Notes: generated by a model not told the origin, from the letters alone. Positions 18,694 to 26,791 are shown, numbered from the stretch's first letter. The stretch: 35,152 bases of DNA from a bacterium (GCA_030647845.1 JAUSIO010000004.1:1-35152); one strand, 5' to 3'. A program made the numbers and translations.

Positions 18694-20751
18694 TTACCAA
18701 ATCCTGGCACGGTTTTTTTCTGTTCGAAATAGTTTGTCTCCTTTTTTTACATTGAATGCCTCGTAAAATGCGGGGAGGTTGGATGCTGGGCCGTTGACAC
18801 GCAGGGGTGCCGCGGCATGCGGGTCGGTAAACGCCTGCGTTTTTGTAAACTCCACTCGAGCCAGCTCGCGCTCTCCTTGGGCAAACCCGAGGAAGAAGCG
18901 CTGCTCGGGGGTAAATCCTGCAACTACTTTCCTGCCAGTTTTTACAAGACGCCTTTGTAGCGCGTCGTAGGCAATCGCGGCGCCGCCGAGGTCGGCGCTG
19001 TTTTCTCCCAGCGTTAGTTTGCCGTTGGCGCGCACACCGGGCACAACTTCGTACTGGTTAAACTGTCTGGTGAGTAAGTGCCCTTTTTTGACAAAGTAAG
19101 CACTATCTTTTTTGGTCCACCAACTGTGCATATTGCCGTGCGCATCAAACTTTGACCCTTGATCGTCGAAACCGTGGGTGATTTCGTGTCCGATAACCGC
19201 GCCAATAGCGCCGTAGTTAACCGCATCGTCCGCGCGCGAGTCAAAAAACGGGGGCTGCAAAATTGCGGCAGGGAAGACAATCTCGTTTAAGTTAAAATGG
19301 CAGTATGCGTTAACGGTTTGTGGCGTCATAAACCATTCGTGTCGGTTGACTGATTTTTGGAGGCGGCGCATACCGCGGCAGTGCTCAAACTCGCGGCTCC
19401 GGAGCACATTGCCAAAGTAGTCGTCGGGGCGGATTGTTAGCCCGCGGTACGTTTCCCACTGTGCAGGGTAGCCTATCTTGCGGTTCATCGCGTGCAACTT
19501 GTGTAGTGCTTTTTGTTTGGTCGCGGCGCTCATCCAATCGAGTTTTTTGATGCGCACCTCGTATGCCACAAACAGGTTGCGGACGAGCGCTTCCATTTGT
19601 TTTTTTGCGCCCTTGCTAAAATGTTTTTGGACATACCGCTTGCCGAGTGCGTCGCCAACATTGGTGTTTACCGAGCCAAGCGCGCGCCGCCAGAGCGGAC
19701 GCATTTTTTTGCTTCCCGTTAACACGGTGCCATAAAAATTAAAACTCGCGCGCGCGAACTTTTGCGAAAGGAGCGGTGCAAACGAGTTGATACAGTGCCA
19801 CTCGAGATAGATTTTCCAATCTTGGAGCGGGATGTTGTCGAACAAACGCCCCAGCCCGCGGAAAAATTTTGGCTGTGCAACCACGACCTCGCCTGCCTGC
19901 GCAGGCAGGCGTTCTGCTCCCGCGTCGAGCAGTGCAAAATACTCCCGCCAATCGATTTGAGGCAGCTCGCGCATTAACGTTGTGAGTGACTTTTTGTTGT
20001 ATGTTTTTTCGACATCGCGGGTCTCCTCTTTCGGCATCGAGATTTTTGCGAGGTGTGTTTCGATCTTCATCACTGTGCGCATTGCCTGTTCGGCTGCGGC
20101 TGGTGCAAACCCAAAAAGGCGGAGCAATTTTTTAATATGCGCCTTGTACGCCTCACGCACACGCTTTTGCTCGGTGGCGTGGCTCAAGTAATACTCGCGG
20201 TCGGGCATGCCTAAACCATCTTGCACCAAGTGGAGCAGGTAGCGGTTGCTGTTTTTTGCATCTTGGTCGAGCTCCAACTCCCAAAAAGCCAAACCGCCGA
20301 GGCGGTGCATACGCGCAGCATGCCCAACTATTTCTTTTTTTGACGTGATGTTTTGGATGTCTTTGCGCCACGCTAAAAGCGGGTGGTGACCTAGCTTGTC
20401 GCGCCGCGCTGTGTCCATCGCAGAGCGATACATATCTGCAATAAGTTGCTCGGGCGTTCCTTTTTTAAAATGTTTTCCCCGACGCTTCGGTCGGGGTCCC
20501 GACCCCGAGGGGCGTCGGGATTGCAGTAAATCCTCAACAATATTCTTGAGTTGTTGCTCGGTGGTGTAGCGCAACATAGTAAAAGTACCCCAACGCGCTT
20601 CAGCCGGAGGAATTTTGTTTTTGCGAATCCAGCCACCGTTTGCATAGTTATAAAAGTCATCCTGTGGCCGCACCTTCCTATCAAGATTCCCCACGTCAAA
20701 TCCCCAGTATTTCGGGTCTCTTTTGATGGCTTTCCTACGAAAATTTTGCAT
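18694..20751 (-). CDS. pepO: M13 family zinc metallopeptidase (PepO/neprilysin type)
   Basis: 685 residues. Zinc site HEITH at residues 522-526 and the third ligand in ENSADLGG (E583, with D587), plus the M13 signatures VNAYCHFNLNEIVFPAAILQ and the N-terminal DDFYNYANGGW. No signal peptide or membrane helix is seen, so the enzyme is probably cytoplasmic, as in lactic acid bacterial PepO. Two palindromic elements lie in frame: 20477-20520 (SRRPSGSGPRPKRRG) and 19891-19910 (RLPAQAGE). The ATG at 20751 is chosen because TATTAT (20766-20761) ends nine bases upstream; an in-frame ATG at 20826 would add 25 residues and overlap the divergent promoter. Confidence 0.93.
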   Translation of the reverse strand: MQNFRRKAIKRDPKYWGFDVGNLDRKVRPQDDFYNYANGGWIRKNKIPPAEARWGTFTMLRYTTEQQLKNIVEDLLQSRRPSGSGPRPKRRGKHFKKGTPEQLIADMYRSAMDTARRDKLGHHPLLAWRKDIQNITSKKEIVGHAARMHRLGGLAFWELELDQDAKNSNRYLLHLVQDGLGMPDREYYLSHATEQKRVREAYKAHIKKLLRLFGFAPAAAEQAMRTVMKIETHLAKISMPKEETRDVEKTYNKKSLTTLMRELPQIDWREYFALLDAGAERLPAQAGEVVVAQPKFFRGLGRLFDNIPLQDWKIYLEWHCINSFAPLLSQKFARASFNFYGTVLTGSKKMRPLWRRALGSVNTNVGDALGKRYVQKHFSKGAKKQMEALVRNLFVAYEVRIKKLDWMSAATKQKALHKLHAMNRKIGYPAQWETYRGLTIRPDDYFGNVLRSREFEHCRGMRRLQKSVNRHEWFMTPQTVNAYCHFNLNEIVFPAAILQPPFFDSRADDAVNYGAIGAVIGHEITHGFDDQGSKFDAHGNMHSWWTKKDSAYFVKKGHLLTRQFNQYEVVPGVRANGKLTLGENSADLGGAAIAYDALQRRLVKTGRKVVAGFTPEQRFFLGFAQGERELARVEFTKTQAFTDPHAAAPLRVNGPASNLPAFYEAFNVKKGDKLFRTEKNRARIW
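19891..19910 (-). repeat. Family B palindrome in pepO
   Basis: GCCTGCCTGCGCAGGCAGGC is a perfect 20-bp palindrome, read as LPAQAG in the peptidase N-terminal domain. It matches the arms of other family B copies but has a different centre. Confidence 0.85.
20477..20520 (-). repeat. Family A double-hairpin element in pepO
   Basis: In plus-strand order: CCCCGAC (20477-20483) with GTCGGGG (20490-20496), then TCCCGAC (20497-20503) with GTCGGGA (20514-20520). Relative to the gene it has the same orientation as the ychF and dnaK copies. It is 44 bp, one base shorter than the dnaK copy, so after SRRP the peptide shifts to another frame (SGSGPRPKRRG). Confidence 0.9.
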
Positions 20752-20760
20752 ATAAAGCAG

Positions 20761-20766
20761 ATAATA
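20761..20766 (-). promoter_or_regulatory. -10 box TATTAT of pepO, leaderless spacing
   Basis: On the minus strand TATTAT ends nine bases before the ATG at 20751. No Shine-Dalgarno lies between. Confidence 0.45.
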
Positions 20767-20811
20767 CCGCAAACTCTGAAGAAAGCGAAAAACGCAATCT
20801 TCCTCGAGCCC

Positions 20812-20865
20812 TTGACAAAATTCCATATATATATATACTTCTCATTGATTTCCGCATGTGCGGAA
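20812..20865 (+). promoter_or_regulatory. Strong promoter and leader hairpin of ParB-like gene
   Basis: TTGACA (20812-20817) and TATACT (20834-20839), spacing 16. The predicted transcript has a leader of about 98 nt, unusual here, which contains hairpin TCCGCA/TGCGGA (20852-20865) and ends with a GAGGTG ribosome site before the ATG at 20944. Confidence 0.75.
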
Positions 20866-20943
20866 GTTCTCGGGTCTCGGCGCATCACGTAAGTCGTCAA
20901 AGATTCGGGCAGTTCTTCACAGCAACCCAACCGAGGTGTTGAA

Positions 20944-22035
20944 ATGAACACGAAGACAACAACTCCCGTTGTCATGCTTCACGCTGGTCTCGACGAGGCC
21001 AAAGACAGCACGCAGGACATCATCCTGCGTGGAGTCATCTCACCGCAGTCGCTCCATCACCTGTTGAAGGACGACTATCAGCGCGAAGCGCAACCGCTCA
21101 CGGCGCAATGGAGCATCCTCGAAGCCCTGCAGAAAGGCGAATCGCTTCCCGACATCGAGCTCGGCATGCGCGGCCAGTCGTTCAAGACCGAGAAAGACGG
21201 CTCGATCACGTTGCACGACCCGGTCTACATTGTGGACGGGCTTCAGCGCATATCGACCGCCATTCATTTCATCGCGACGAACCCGACGGCCATGGTGCGC
21301 ATCGGCGCCACGGTACACTTCTCGACAACGAGGGAATGGGAGCGTCGCCGCTTTCACAAACTCAACACACAGCGGCTCAAAGTCTCGCCGAACATCATCC
21401 TGCGCAACATGCGCGAGAACAGCTCGGCGGTCCTAATGCTCTACGGCCTCACGCTCAACGAGAAGGCCTTCCCGCTGTACAACCGCGTGTCCTGGTCGCA
21501 GCGCATGATGAAGGGCGAACTCATCTCCGCGTTGACGTTCGCGAAGGCCGCCGGCCTCTTGCACTCGCACAAGGTCGCAGCGAGACGGGCATCAATCGCC
21601 GAACTTGTCCCGGCACTCGACAAGGCGGTGGAAGTCTTCGGCATCCAGGCGCTACGCGAGAACATGCGCGTTTTCTTCGGGCTCGTCGACGAGTGTTGGG
21701 GCATCAAGCGCGTCCAGTATCGCGAAGGGGCGATCTACATGCGCGGCACGTTTCTCTACGCGTTTGCTCGCCTCATGTCGGATCACACCGACTTCTGGCA
21801 GCAGCCGGACGAGAAGCGTCTCACCATCGAGGCGTCGCTTAAGCGGAAGATCGCGCAGTTCCCGATTCACGACCCGGAGATTATGCGTCTTTCAGGTTCA
21901 TCGGGTCTCGCACGGGAGGCGCTCTACACCTACTTGCAACGGCACATCAACCGCGGCAAGACGACCAAGCGCCTCACGCCTCGCAATCCAGAGACCGTGG
22001 CATTGTTCGAGGAGGACGATGAAGCGGCGGCGTAA
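20944..22035 (+). CDS. ParB/DGQHR-like protein
   Basis: 363 residues. The N-terminal half resembles the ParB/sulfiredoxin superfamily as used in DGQHR (DndB-like) and DUF262/GmrSD proteins: LLKDDYQREAQPL, ILEALQKGESLPDIELGMRG and DPVYIVDGLQRISTAIHF, the last standing in for DGQHR or DGQQR. Then come TREWERRRFHKLNTQRLKVS and a helical C-terminal half ending in an acidic tail, EEDDEAAA. Such domains bind DNA and sometimes have nucleotide-dependent activities; the actual role is unknown. The gene is visibly more GC-rich than its neighbours, with a strong promoter, ~98-nt leader, GAGGTG ribosome site and strong terminator. It overlaps a tiny downstream frame. Acquisition by transfer is plausible but unproven. 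Confidence 0.8.
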   Translation: MNTKTTTPVVMLHAGLDEAKDSTQDIILRGVISPQSLHHLLKDDYQREAQPLTAQWSILEALQKGESLPDIELGMRGQSFKTEKDGSITLHDPVYIVDGLQRISTAIHFIATNPTAMVRIGATVHFSTTREWERRRFHKLNTQRLKVSPNIILRNMRENSSAVLMLYGLTLNEKAFPLYNRVSWSQRMMKGELISALTFAKAAGLLHSHKVAARRASIAELVPALDKAVEVFGIQALRENMRVFFGLVDECWGIKRVQYREGAIYMRGTFLYAFARLMSDHTDFWQQPDEKRLTIEASLKRKIAQFPIHDPEIMRLSGSSGLAREALYTYLQRHINRGKTTKRLTPRNPETVALFEEDDEAAA

Positions 22036-22156
22036 GCGACCGGTCGACTCAACCGAGCAGGCGCAGAGGATTCTGCGTCTCGCTTGGCGGCAAGTCGGCC
22101 AGGCATGGCGATGCATTGAAGAGATACGTCTCCTTCTGAAACGTTCTTCCCATTAA
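22019..22156 (+). CDS. Tiny basic protein coupled to the ParB-like gene
   Basis: 45 residues starting MKRRRKRPVDSTEQAQRILR and ending EEIRLLLKRSSH, one basic segment plus an amphipathic helix. Its ATG overlaps the end of the upstream gene by 17 nt, with AGGAGG (22010-22015) three bases ahead. The terminator begins five bases after its stop. The position between overlap and terminator supports a real gene, but it is short and no homologue is known to me. Confidence 0.5.
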   Translation: MKRRRKRPVDSTEQAQRILRLAWRQVGQAWRCIEEIRLLLKRSSH

Positions 22157-22160
22157 CCTC

Positions 22161-22202
22161 GAGCCCCCACCATATGTTGGTGTGGGGCTCTTTTTCTTTT
22201 TT
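22161..22202 (+). terminator. Strong intrinsic terminator of the ParB-like unit
   Basis: GAGCCCC (22161-22167) pairs with GGGGCTC (22184-22190), extended by CAC/GTG with one bulged T, and followed by TTTTTCTTTTTT. Confidence 0.9.
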
Positions 22203-22244
22203 AGCGTATACTCCCTTTTCTTTTTGTCGAAAAAACGATACGCT
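22203..22244 (+). promoter_or_regulatory. Promoter and foldable leader of alaS
   Basis: The -10 candidate TATACT (22207-22212) is overlapped by an inverted repeat AGCGTAT (22203-22209) and ATACGCT (22238-22244), with TTTTT-GTCG-AAAAA between. A leader of about 34 nt results. It is unlike the leaderless genes and could be a regulatory fold; no riboswitch or T-box is recognised. Confidence 0.45.
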
Positions 22245-22252
22245 CATAGGTA

Positions 22253-24106
22253 ATGACGCTTGATGAGGTGCGGTCAAAGTATTTAGCATTTTTTGCCGAG
22301 AGGGGACACATCGTGATTCCTTCGGCATCTTTAGTGCCGCAGAATGACCCTACCACTTTGTTTACCGGCTCGGGGATGCAACCGCTCCTGCCGTATTTGT
22401 TGGGGCGTGACCACCCCGGGGGCAAGCGCTTGGTTGACTCGCAAAAATGCTTCCGCTCGATGGACATCGAGGAGGTGGGCGACAACCGCCACACCACGTT
22501 TTTCGAGATGCTCGGCAACTGGTCCTTGGGTGATTATTTTAAACAAGAGCAACTGACTTATTTTTTTACGTTTCTTACAGAAGAGATACAGATTCCGAAA
22601 GAGCGCCTGTGGGTAACGTGTTTTGAGGGCGACGAAACTTTGCACTTGCCAAAAGATACCGAGTCGGCAGAGATTTGGAAAAAGCTCGGCATACCCGAGC
22701 ATCATATTCGTTTTTACGGCTCGAAAAAGAATTGGTGGTCACGCTCGGGCATACCGGAGGCGATGCCTGTAGGCGAGCCGGGCGGCCCAGACTCGGAAGT
22801 GTTTTACGATTTTGGTCAAGAGCTGAAGTTACACGAAAGTTCTGAATTTAAGAATGAAGTGTGCAACCCCAACTGCGACTGCGGCCGGTTCCTCGAAATC
22901 GGCAACTCGGTGTTTATGCAGTATGTCAAGAACCCTTCGACAGGCTCAGGGCGGGATAGTTTTAGCAAACTACCCCGACAAAACGTCGACTTCGGCGGTG
23001 GGTTGGAGCGCATTGCCGCAGTTTCTGAAAACGAACCAGATATTTTTAAAGTTGCACATACATCAATCATCGAACAGTTAGAAAAAATAACCGGTAAAAC
23101 ATACGCTGAAAATATACGAACCTTTCGAATTATTGCAGACCATGTTAAAGCCGCGGTGTTTCTTGTCGCCGATGGCGTTAAGCCCTCAAACACCGACCAA
23201 GGATATTTTGTACGGCGGCTATTGCGCCGCGCGGTGCGCTACGCTGACAAACTCGGCATTACACAGAGCGGTTTAGCTACTGTGGTTGAGGCGACGGCCC
23301 GGATGTATGTACACTCGTATCCAGAAGTGCTTGCACAAGCGGCGGATATTCAGAAAATAATTCTCACAGAAGAAGCACAGTTTCGCAAAACGCTCGCGCG
23401 CGGCATCAAAGAGTTCGAGAGGTTTGCAGGGCAAGGCATGCTCTCGGCGCACGACGCGTTCCAACTCGTGACGACCTACGGCTTCCCGCTCGAACTAATT
23501 TTGGAAGAAGCGGGGGAAAAAGGGATTAAACAAATCGACATCGAAGGGTTTAAAGAATTGTTAAAGGAGCATCAACAGCTGAGCCGCGCCGGGTCGGAAC
23601 AAAAGTTTAAGGGCGGTTTGGCAGACACAGCAGAGAAGACCGTGCGTTTGCACACAGCGCACCACTTGTTGTTGAAGGCACTACAAATAGTGCTCGGTCC
23701 GGATGTAAAACAACGCGGGAGCAACATCACGCAAGAGCGTTTGCGCATCGACTTTTCCTACGGCGCAAAAATGACCAACGGACAGATTTCCAAAGTCGAA
23801 AAGATTGTAAACGAAAAAATAAAAGAGGATATCCCAGTTGTACGCACCGAGATGTCAAAGGACGAAGCCGAGAAACTCGGAGCCGAACACGAGTTTGGCG
23901 CCAAATATCCCGACCGCGTGTCGGTCTACTCGGTTGGACCCCTGCCTACCGGCAGGCAGGACTCGAGACCTTTTTCCATCGAGTTTTGCGGCGGGCCGCA
24001 CACTGGAAGTACTGGAGAGCTGGCAACTGGAGAATTGAAATTTAAAATCAAAAAAGAAGAAGCGGTCGCCCAAGGTATCCGCCGGATAAAAGCAGTGTTG
24101 GAGTAA
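22253..24106 (+). CDS. alaS: Alanyl-tRNA synthetase, short form
   Basis: 617 residues against about 870 in E. coli. The class II catalytic domain (FFAERGHIVIPSASLVPQND, then GNWSLGDYFK and FGGGLERI), tRNA-recognition helices and the editing domain (RLHTAHHLL with HxxxH, CGGPH) are all present. The C-terminal C-Ala/DHHA1 domain that dimerises and grips the tRNA elbow is absent; the protein stops after KFKIKKEEAVAQGIRRIKAV. Such short forms are known to me from Patescibacteria. Two palindromic elements lie in frame: 22933-22951 (NPSTGSGRD) in the catalytic domain and 23941-23960 (LPTGRQD) just before the zinc-site motif IEFCGGPH, each at a point where other AlaRS proteins are shorter. Confidence 0.96.
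   Translation: MTLDEVRSKYLAFFAERGHIVIPSASLVPQNDPTTLFTGSGMQPLLPYLLGRDHPGGKRLVDSQKCFRSMDIEEVGDNRHTTFFEMLGNWSLGDYFKQEQLTYFFTFLTEEIQIPKERLWVTCFEGDETLHLPKDTESAEIWKKLGIPEHHIRFYGSKKNWWSRSGIPEAMPVGEPGGPDSEVFYDFGQELKLHESSEFKNEVCNPNCDCGRFLEIGNSVFMQYVKNPSTGSGRDSFSKLPRQNVDFGGGLERIAAVSENEPDIFKVAHTSIIEQLEKITGKTYAENIRTFRIIADHVKAAVFLVADGVKPSNTDQGYFVRRLLRRAVRYADKLGITQSGLATVVEATARMYVHSYPEVLAQAADIQKIILTEEAQFRKTLARGIKEFERFAGQGMLSAHDAFQLVTTYGFPLELILEEAGEKGIKQIDIEGFKELLKEHQQLSRAGSEQKFKGGLADTAEKTVRLHTAHHLLLKALQIVLGPDVKQRGSNITQERLRIDFSYGAKMTNGQISKVEKIVNEKIKEDIPVVRTEMSKDEAEKLGAEHEFGAKYPDRVSVYSVGPLPTGRQDSRPFSIEFCGGPHTGSTGELATGELKFKIKKEEAVAQGIRRIKAVLE
22933..22951 (+). repeat. Family E element in alaS
   Basis: CCCTTCGACAGGCTCAGGG, closing arms CCCT/AGGG. 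Related to the leuS (5647-5666) and dnaK (33213-33230) copies; read as PSTGSG. Confidence 0.85.
23941..23960 (+). repeat. Family B palindrome in alaS
   Basis: CCTGCCTACCGGCAGGCAGG, the exact reverse complement of 1604-1623, read as LPTGRQ between YSVG and PFSIEFCGG, which are almost adjacent in other AlaRS proteins. Confidence 0.9.
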
Positions 24107-24112
24107 AAGCGG

Positions 24113-24121
24113 TGATATACT
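24113..24121 (+). promoter_or_regulatory. Extended -10 TGA-TATACT, leaderless spacing
   Basis: An extended -10 (TGATATACT) ends six bases before the ATG at 24128. Confidence 0.65.
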
Positions 24122-24127
24122 TTTGGT

Positions 24128-25069
24128 ATGGAGAAAACCGTGTTGATTGTTGATGTCGAGAGCGGCAGTGTTGGCTGCGCGCTTGCTCGAATAATTCCCG
24201 GTGAAGCGCCAAAATTGTTTGCCGAATCTCGCGTTGCACTGCCGATTTTTAACACCCTTTCGAGCGCCACGTTGGTGGGCGAGATAGAAAAAACAGCGCG
24301 TGAGATGATTACACACGCAAGTTTGGTTGCCGCGCGCCTGCGCGGGCATGAGTCGGTTGCGCAGATGGGCATTGTATCTTCTGCATTGGTGTTCTGCTCG
24401 CCACCGTGGACATCGCTTACGACAAACAATCAAGGTCTTGGGTGGGAGCACGAGCCCGCTGTCGCCTCGGCAATACGCGATGCTATCAAAGATGTATTCG
24501 GGGATGTCCCTGTCTCTTTCCATGCGTTTGGCACTGCGGCAATGCATGCCAGCAATACACTATTCCAAAACCAAAACGAGTTTTTGCTTTGCACCGTGGG
24601 CGGCGAACTAGCAGAGCTTTTATTGGTAGATGGTGGGCACCTTGCCGGGCACGCAACGCTACCGATTGGGCAACACACCGTGTTACGTACCCTGCAACAT
24701 CATGCAGGGATTAGTGCACAAGAAGCGCGCTCAGCACTCCGCCTACGCGGACATAACGCCTTTGCCGAGCCGCTTGAAGCCACTGCGACACATTTAGAAA
24801 AAGAGTTTGGCGGGGCTGTCGACGAGATGCTCGGTGAGCATTTTGTACATGGGATACTGGTTATTGCGCCGGAGCCCCTAGGAGAGTGGTTTGCCCGCGC
24901 CCTGTCGCAGGCACAGTCGTTAGCAGAAATTTTTCCACACGGTACTGCTGTCCAAGCACTCCACACGCGCCACCTGGCGCCGTACCTTGCCGCGCACGCC
25001 GCACTGCCCGACCTCCTGCTTATGCTGGAGGCGTTGTTTGCCAACAAAAAATTTAATACTGTATACTAA
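24128..25069 (+). CDS. Probable actin-like ATPase (PilM/FtsA type)
   Basis: 313 residues. The start, VLIVDVESGSVGCALARI, resembles the phosphate-1 loop of actin-like ATPases, and NEFLLCTVGGELAELLLVDG with GHLAGHATLPIG resembles their second phosphate and following strands. The FtsA/PilM assignment rests on these patterns and on its partner: a membrane-anchored protein starts six bases downstream. PilM-like proteins sit under the membrane and bind the cytoplasmic tail of such partners. The 3' codons overlap the -10 box of the next gene. I cannot exclude another member of the Hsp70/actin superfamily. Confidence 0.6.
   Translation: MEKTVLIVDVESGSVGCALARIIPGEAPKLFAESRVALPIFNTLSSATLVGEIEKTAREMITHASLVAARLRGHESVAQMGIVSSALVFCSPPWTSLTTNNQGLGWEHEPAVASAIRDAIKDVFGDVPVSFHAFGTAAMHASNTLFQNQNEFLLCTVGGELAELLLVDGGHLAGHATLPIGQHTVLRTLQHHAGISAQEARSALRLRGHNAFAEPLEATATHLEKEFGGAVDEMLGEHFVHGILVIAPEPLGEWFARALSQAQSLAEIFPHGTAVQALHTRHLAPYLAAHAALPDLLLMLEALFANKKFNTVY
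25062..25067 (+). promoter_or_regulatory. -10 box TATACT, leaderless spacing
   Basis: TATACT overlaps the stop codon of the actin-like gene and ends eight bases before the ATG at 25076, so the second gene can be transcribed on its own. Confidence 0.55.
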
Positions 25070-25075
25070 ATATAT

Positions 25076-26389
25076 ATGCAAGACATGATTCCTCCAGCTC
25101 CACGCGACGGGCGCTCTATCCGAAATATCCCGGTGTCAAACAAACCCCAACGCCAAATACAGCGTCGGCAAGAGGAGCTGGAGGAAAAAGAGTTTCTCGA
25201 CACACCTCTGCCCCGCCTGCCTACCGGACAGGCAGGCCCAATAAGACCACGGCGCTCCCGTCGCGTACTGTGGTTTGTGCTTGGGGTGGCACTTGTGTGC
25301 GCGACCGCGAGTATTCTTTTGGCGACCATTTTTGCGGGTGCGAGTATAACGCTGTATCCAAAAACACAAATCGTGACGCCTCCGGCGAGCATACTAGCAG
25401 AGCCAGACGCACCTTCTGGTGTATTGCCATACCAAACTATGAGCATCACGCGGTCGGCGAGCACCACGGTTGCGGCCTCGGGCACACAGCACGTGTCAAA
25501 AACGGCAACCGGTGTTATTACGATTTTTAATGGCTACAGCACCGCGAGCCAAAAATTAGTAGCAACCACGCGTTTTGAGGCCCCCGATGGCAAAATCTAC
25601 CGCATCCGCGAGTTAGTCACGGTCCCCGGTGCAACCAAAAAGCAAGACGGTACGCTCACACCCGGTTCCACCACAGCCACCGTATACGCTAGTGTCGCAG
25701 GAGCGGACTATAACCTCGCGCAAGCAACACATTTTACCCTCCCCGGTTTTAAAGGCGACCCGCAGTACAGCAAATTCTACGCCCAATCACAAGGCGCAGT
25801 AAGCGGCGGTTTTGTGGGTGAGCAGGCGGCAGTTGCTCCGGCTGATATGGTAAAAGCGCAACAGTCATTGCAAAGCCAGTTGAGTGCCGCGGTTGCGTCC
25901 GCCTCGACTGCAGATGTCCCAACCGGTTTTTTGCCGGTTGCTAATTCTCTCGTCACTACATACGCTACCATCGCACAAACACAAGGGACTGGCACTACTG
26001 TTATACTTTCGCAAAGTGCAAACGGTCAGGGCGCGATTGTGCGCGAGAGCGACCTTGCGGCGGCAATCGCCGCACAAGTGGTGAGCGGCTACCGTGGCGA
26101 GGTAGTTGTGTTTGTCGACCCGTCAAAAATTACTATTTCGGTGCCAAGTGGCACAAAACCAACCGGAGCGCTCACGCTTGCACTCGCTGGCACGCCGACC
26201 TTAGTATGGCAGTTTGATGCCGATGCGATAAAACAAGCTCTGCTTGGTAAGAAAAAAGTAGAATTTGAAGCTATCATAAAAACGTTCCAACCGGGTGTCG
26301 ACCGTGCCACGCTCACCGTCCGCCCGTTTTGGCAGTCGTCCCTCCCAACCGACCCGAGTAAACTAACCGTCACGGCCACGCAACAATAA
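25076..26389 (+). CDS. Membrane-anchored protein with baseplate J-like region
   Basis: 437 residues: a basic cytoplasmic N-terminus (about 1-60), one membrane helix (about 64-86, VLWFVLGVALVCATASILLA), and a large outside part. The outside region includes KTATGVITIFNGYSTASQ, TTRFEAPDGKIYRIRELVTV, ADYNLAQATHFTLPGFKGDP and FYAQSQGAVSGG. This pattern recurs in Patescibacterial proteins that I recall being labelled baseplate J/gp47-like; the label is weak. The cytoplasmic part carries a family B palindrome (25215-25237). Together with the actin-like ATPase it may form an envelope-spanning complex; that is inference. Confidence 0.7.
   Translation: MQDMIPPAPRDGRSIRNIPVSNKPQRQIQRRQEELEEKEFLDTPLPRLPTGQAGPIRPRRSRRVLWFVLGVALVCATASILLATIFAGASITLYPKTQIVTPPASILAEPDAPSGVLPYQTMSITRSASTTVAASGTQHVSKTATGVITIFNGYSTASQKLVATTRFEAPDGKIYRIRELVTVPGATKKQDGTLTPGSTTATVYASVAGADYNLAQATHFTLPGFKGDPQYSKFYAQSQGAVSGGFVGEQAAVAPADMVKAQQSLQSQLSAAVASASTADVPTGFLPVANSLVTTYATIAQTQGTGTTVILSQSANGQGAIVRESDLAAAIAAQVVSGYRGEVVVFVDPSKITISVPSGTKPTGALTLALAGTPTLVWQFDADAIKQALLGKKKVEFEAIIKTFQPGVDRATLTVRPFWQSSLPTDPSKLTVTATQQ
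25215..25237 (+). repeat. Family B palindrome (in-frame)
   Basis: GCCTGCCT (25215-25222) pairs with AGGCAGGC (25230-25237). Read as RLPTGQAG in the cytoplasmic linker. Confidence 0.85.
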
Positions 26390-26407
26390 TTTATCTATGA
26401 CTGCGAA

Positions 26408-26436
26408 TTGACCAGAAAACACTACTCTGCTATGAT
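26408..26436 (+). promoter_or_regulatory. Promoter of the ribosomal protein operon
   Basis: TTGACC (26408-26413) and TGC-TATGAT (26431-26436, extended -10), spacing 17, give a start near 26443 and a leader of about 12 nt before infA. Confidence 0.7.
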
Positions 26437-26454
26437 AGTTTTTGTCGCCAACTG

Positions 26455-26664
26455 ATGGAGAACCAACCACAAGATGTGCCGGGCACAGTAGAGGAGGCCC
26501 TGCCCAATACCCTGTTTCGCGTATCTCTCGAGGGTGGAGAGGTCATCCTGACGTACCTTGCCGGCAAGATGCGCCTGCATCGTATCAAGGTCTTGGTAGG
26601 CGACAAAGTGCTGGTCAAACTTGACCCGTACGGCGGCAAAGGGCGGATAACAAGACGATTGTAA
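26455..26664 (+). CDS. infA: Translation initiation factor IF-1
   Basis: 69 residues, the whole length an S1-type OB fold: VEEALPNTLFRVSLEGGEVI, YLAGKMRLHRIKVLVGDKV, and the ending LDPYGGKGRITRRL. It binds the 30S A site during initiation. First gene of a conserved block; rpmJ begins at the base after its stop. Confidence 0.97.
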   Translation: MENQPQDVPGTVEEALPNTLFRVSLEGGEVILTYLAGKMRLHRIKVLVGDKVLVKLDPYGGKGRITRRL

Positions 26665-26778
26665 ATGAAAGTCAAAGCATCAATTAAAGCGCGTTGCGTT
26701 AACTGCAAAATGGTTCGCCGAAAAAGGCGGATGTATGTTGTTTGCAAAAACCCACGCCATAAACAACGACAAGGATAG
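26665..26778 (+). CDS. rpmJ: 50S ribosomal protein L36
   Basis: 37 residues, MKVKASIKARCVNCKMVRRK onward, ending NPRHKQRQG. The zinc ligands C11, C14, C27 and H32 are all present (zinc-ribbon form). It starts immediately after the infA stop (TAA-ATG). The conserved ending and operon position make it secure. Confidence 0.95.
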   Translation: MKVKASIKARCVNCKMVRRKRRMYVVCKNPRHKQRQG

Positions 26779-26791
26779 CTGAGTTTACGAG

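Noticed and set aside
21108..21842. 244-codon second frame on the plus strand inside the ParB-like gene
   Set aside because: It is Arg/His-rich, typical of an alternative frame in GC-rich DNA; the main frame has family motifs and a ribosome site.
22203..22252. T-box or riboswitch upstream of alaS
   Set aside because: The leader is only about 34 nt with a simple hairpin and none of the conserved T-box sequence.
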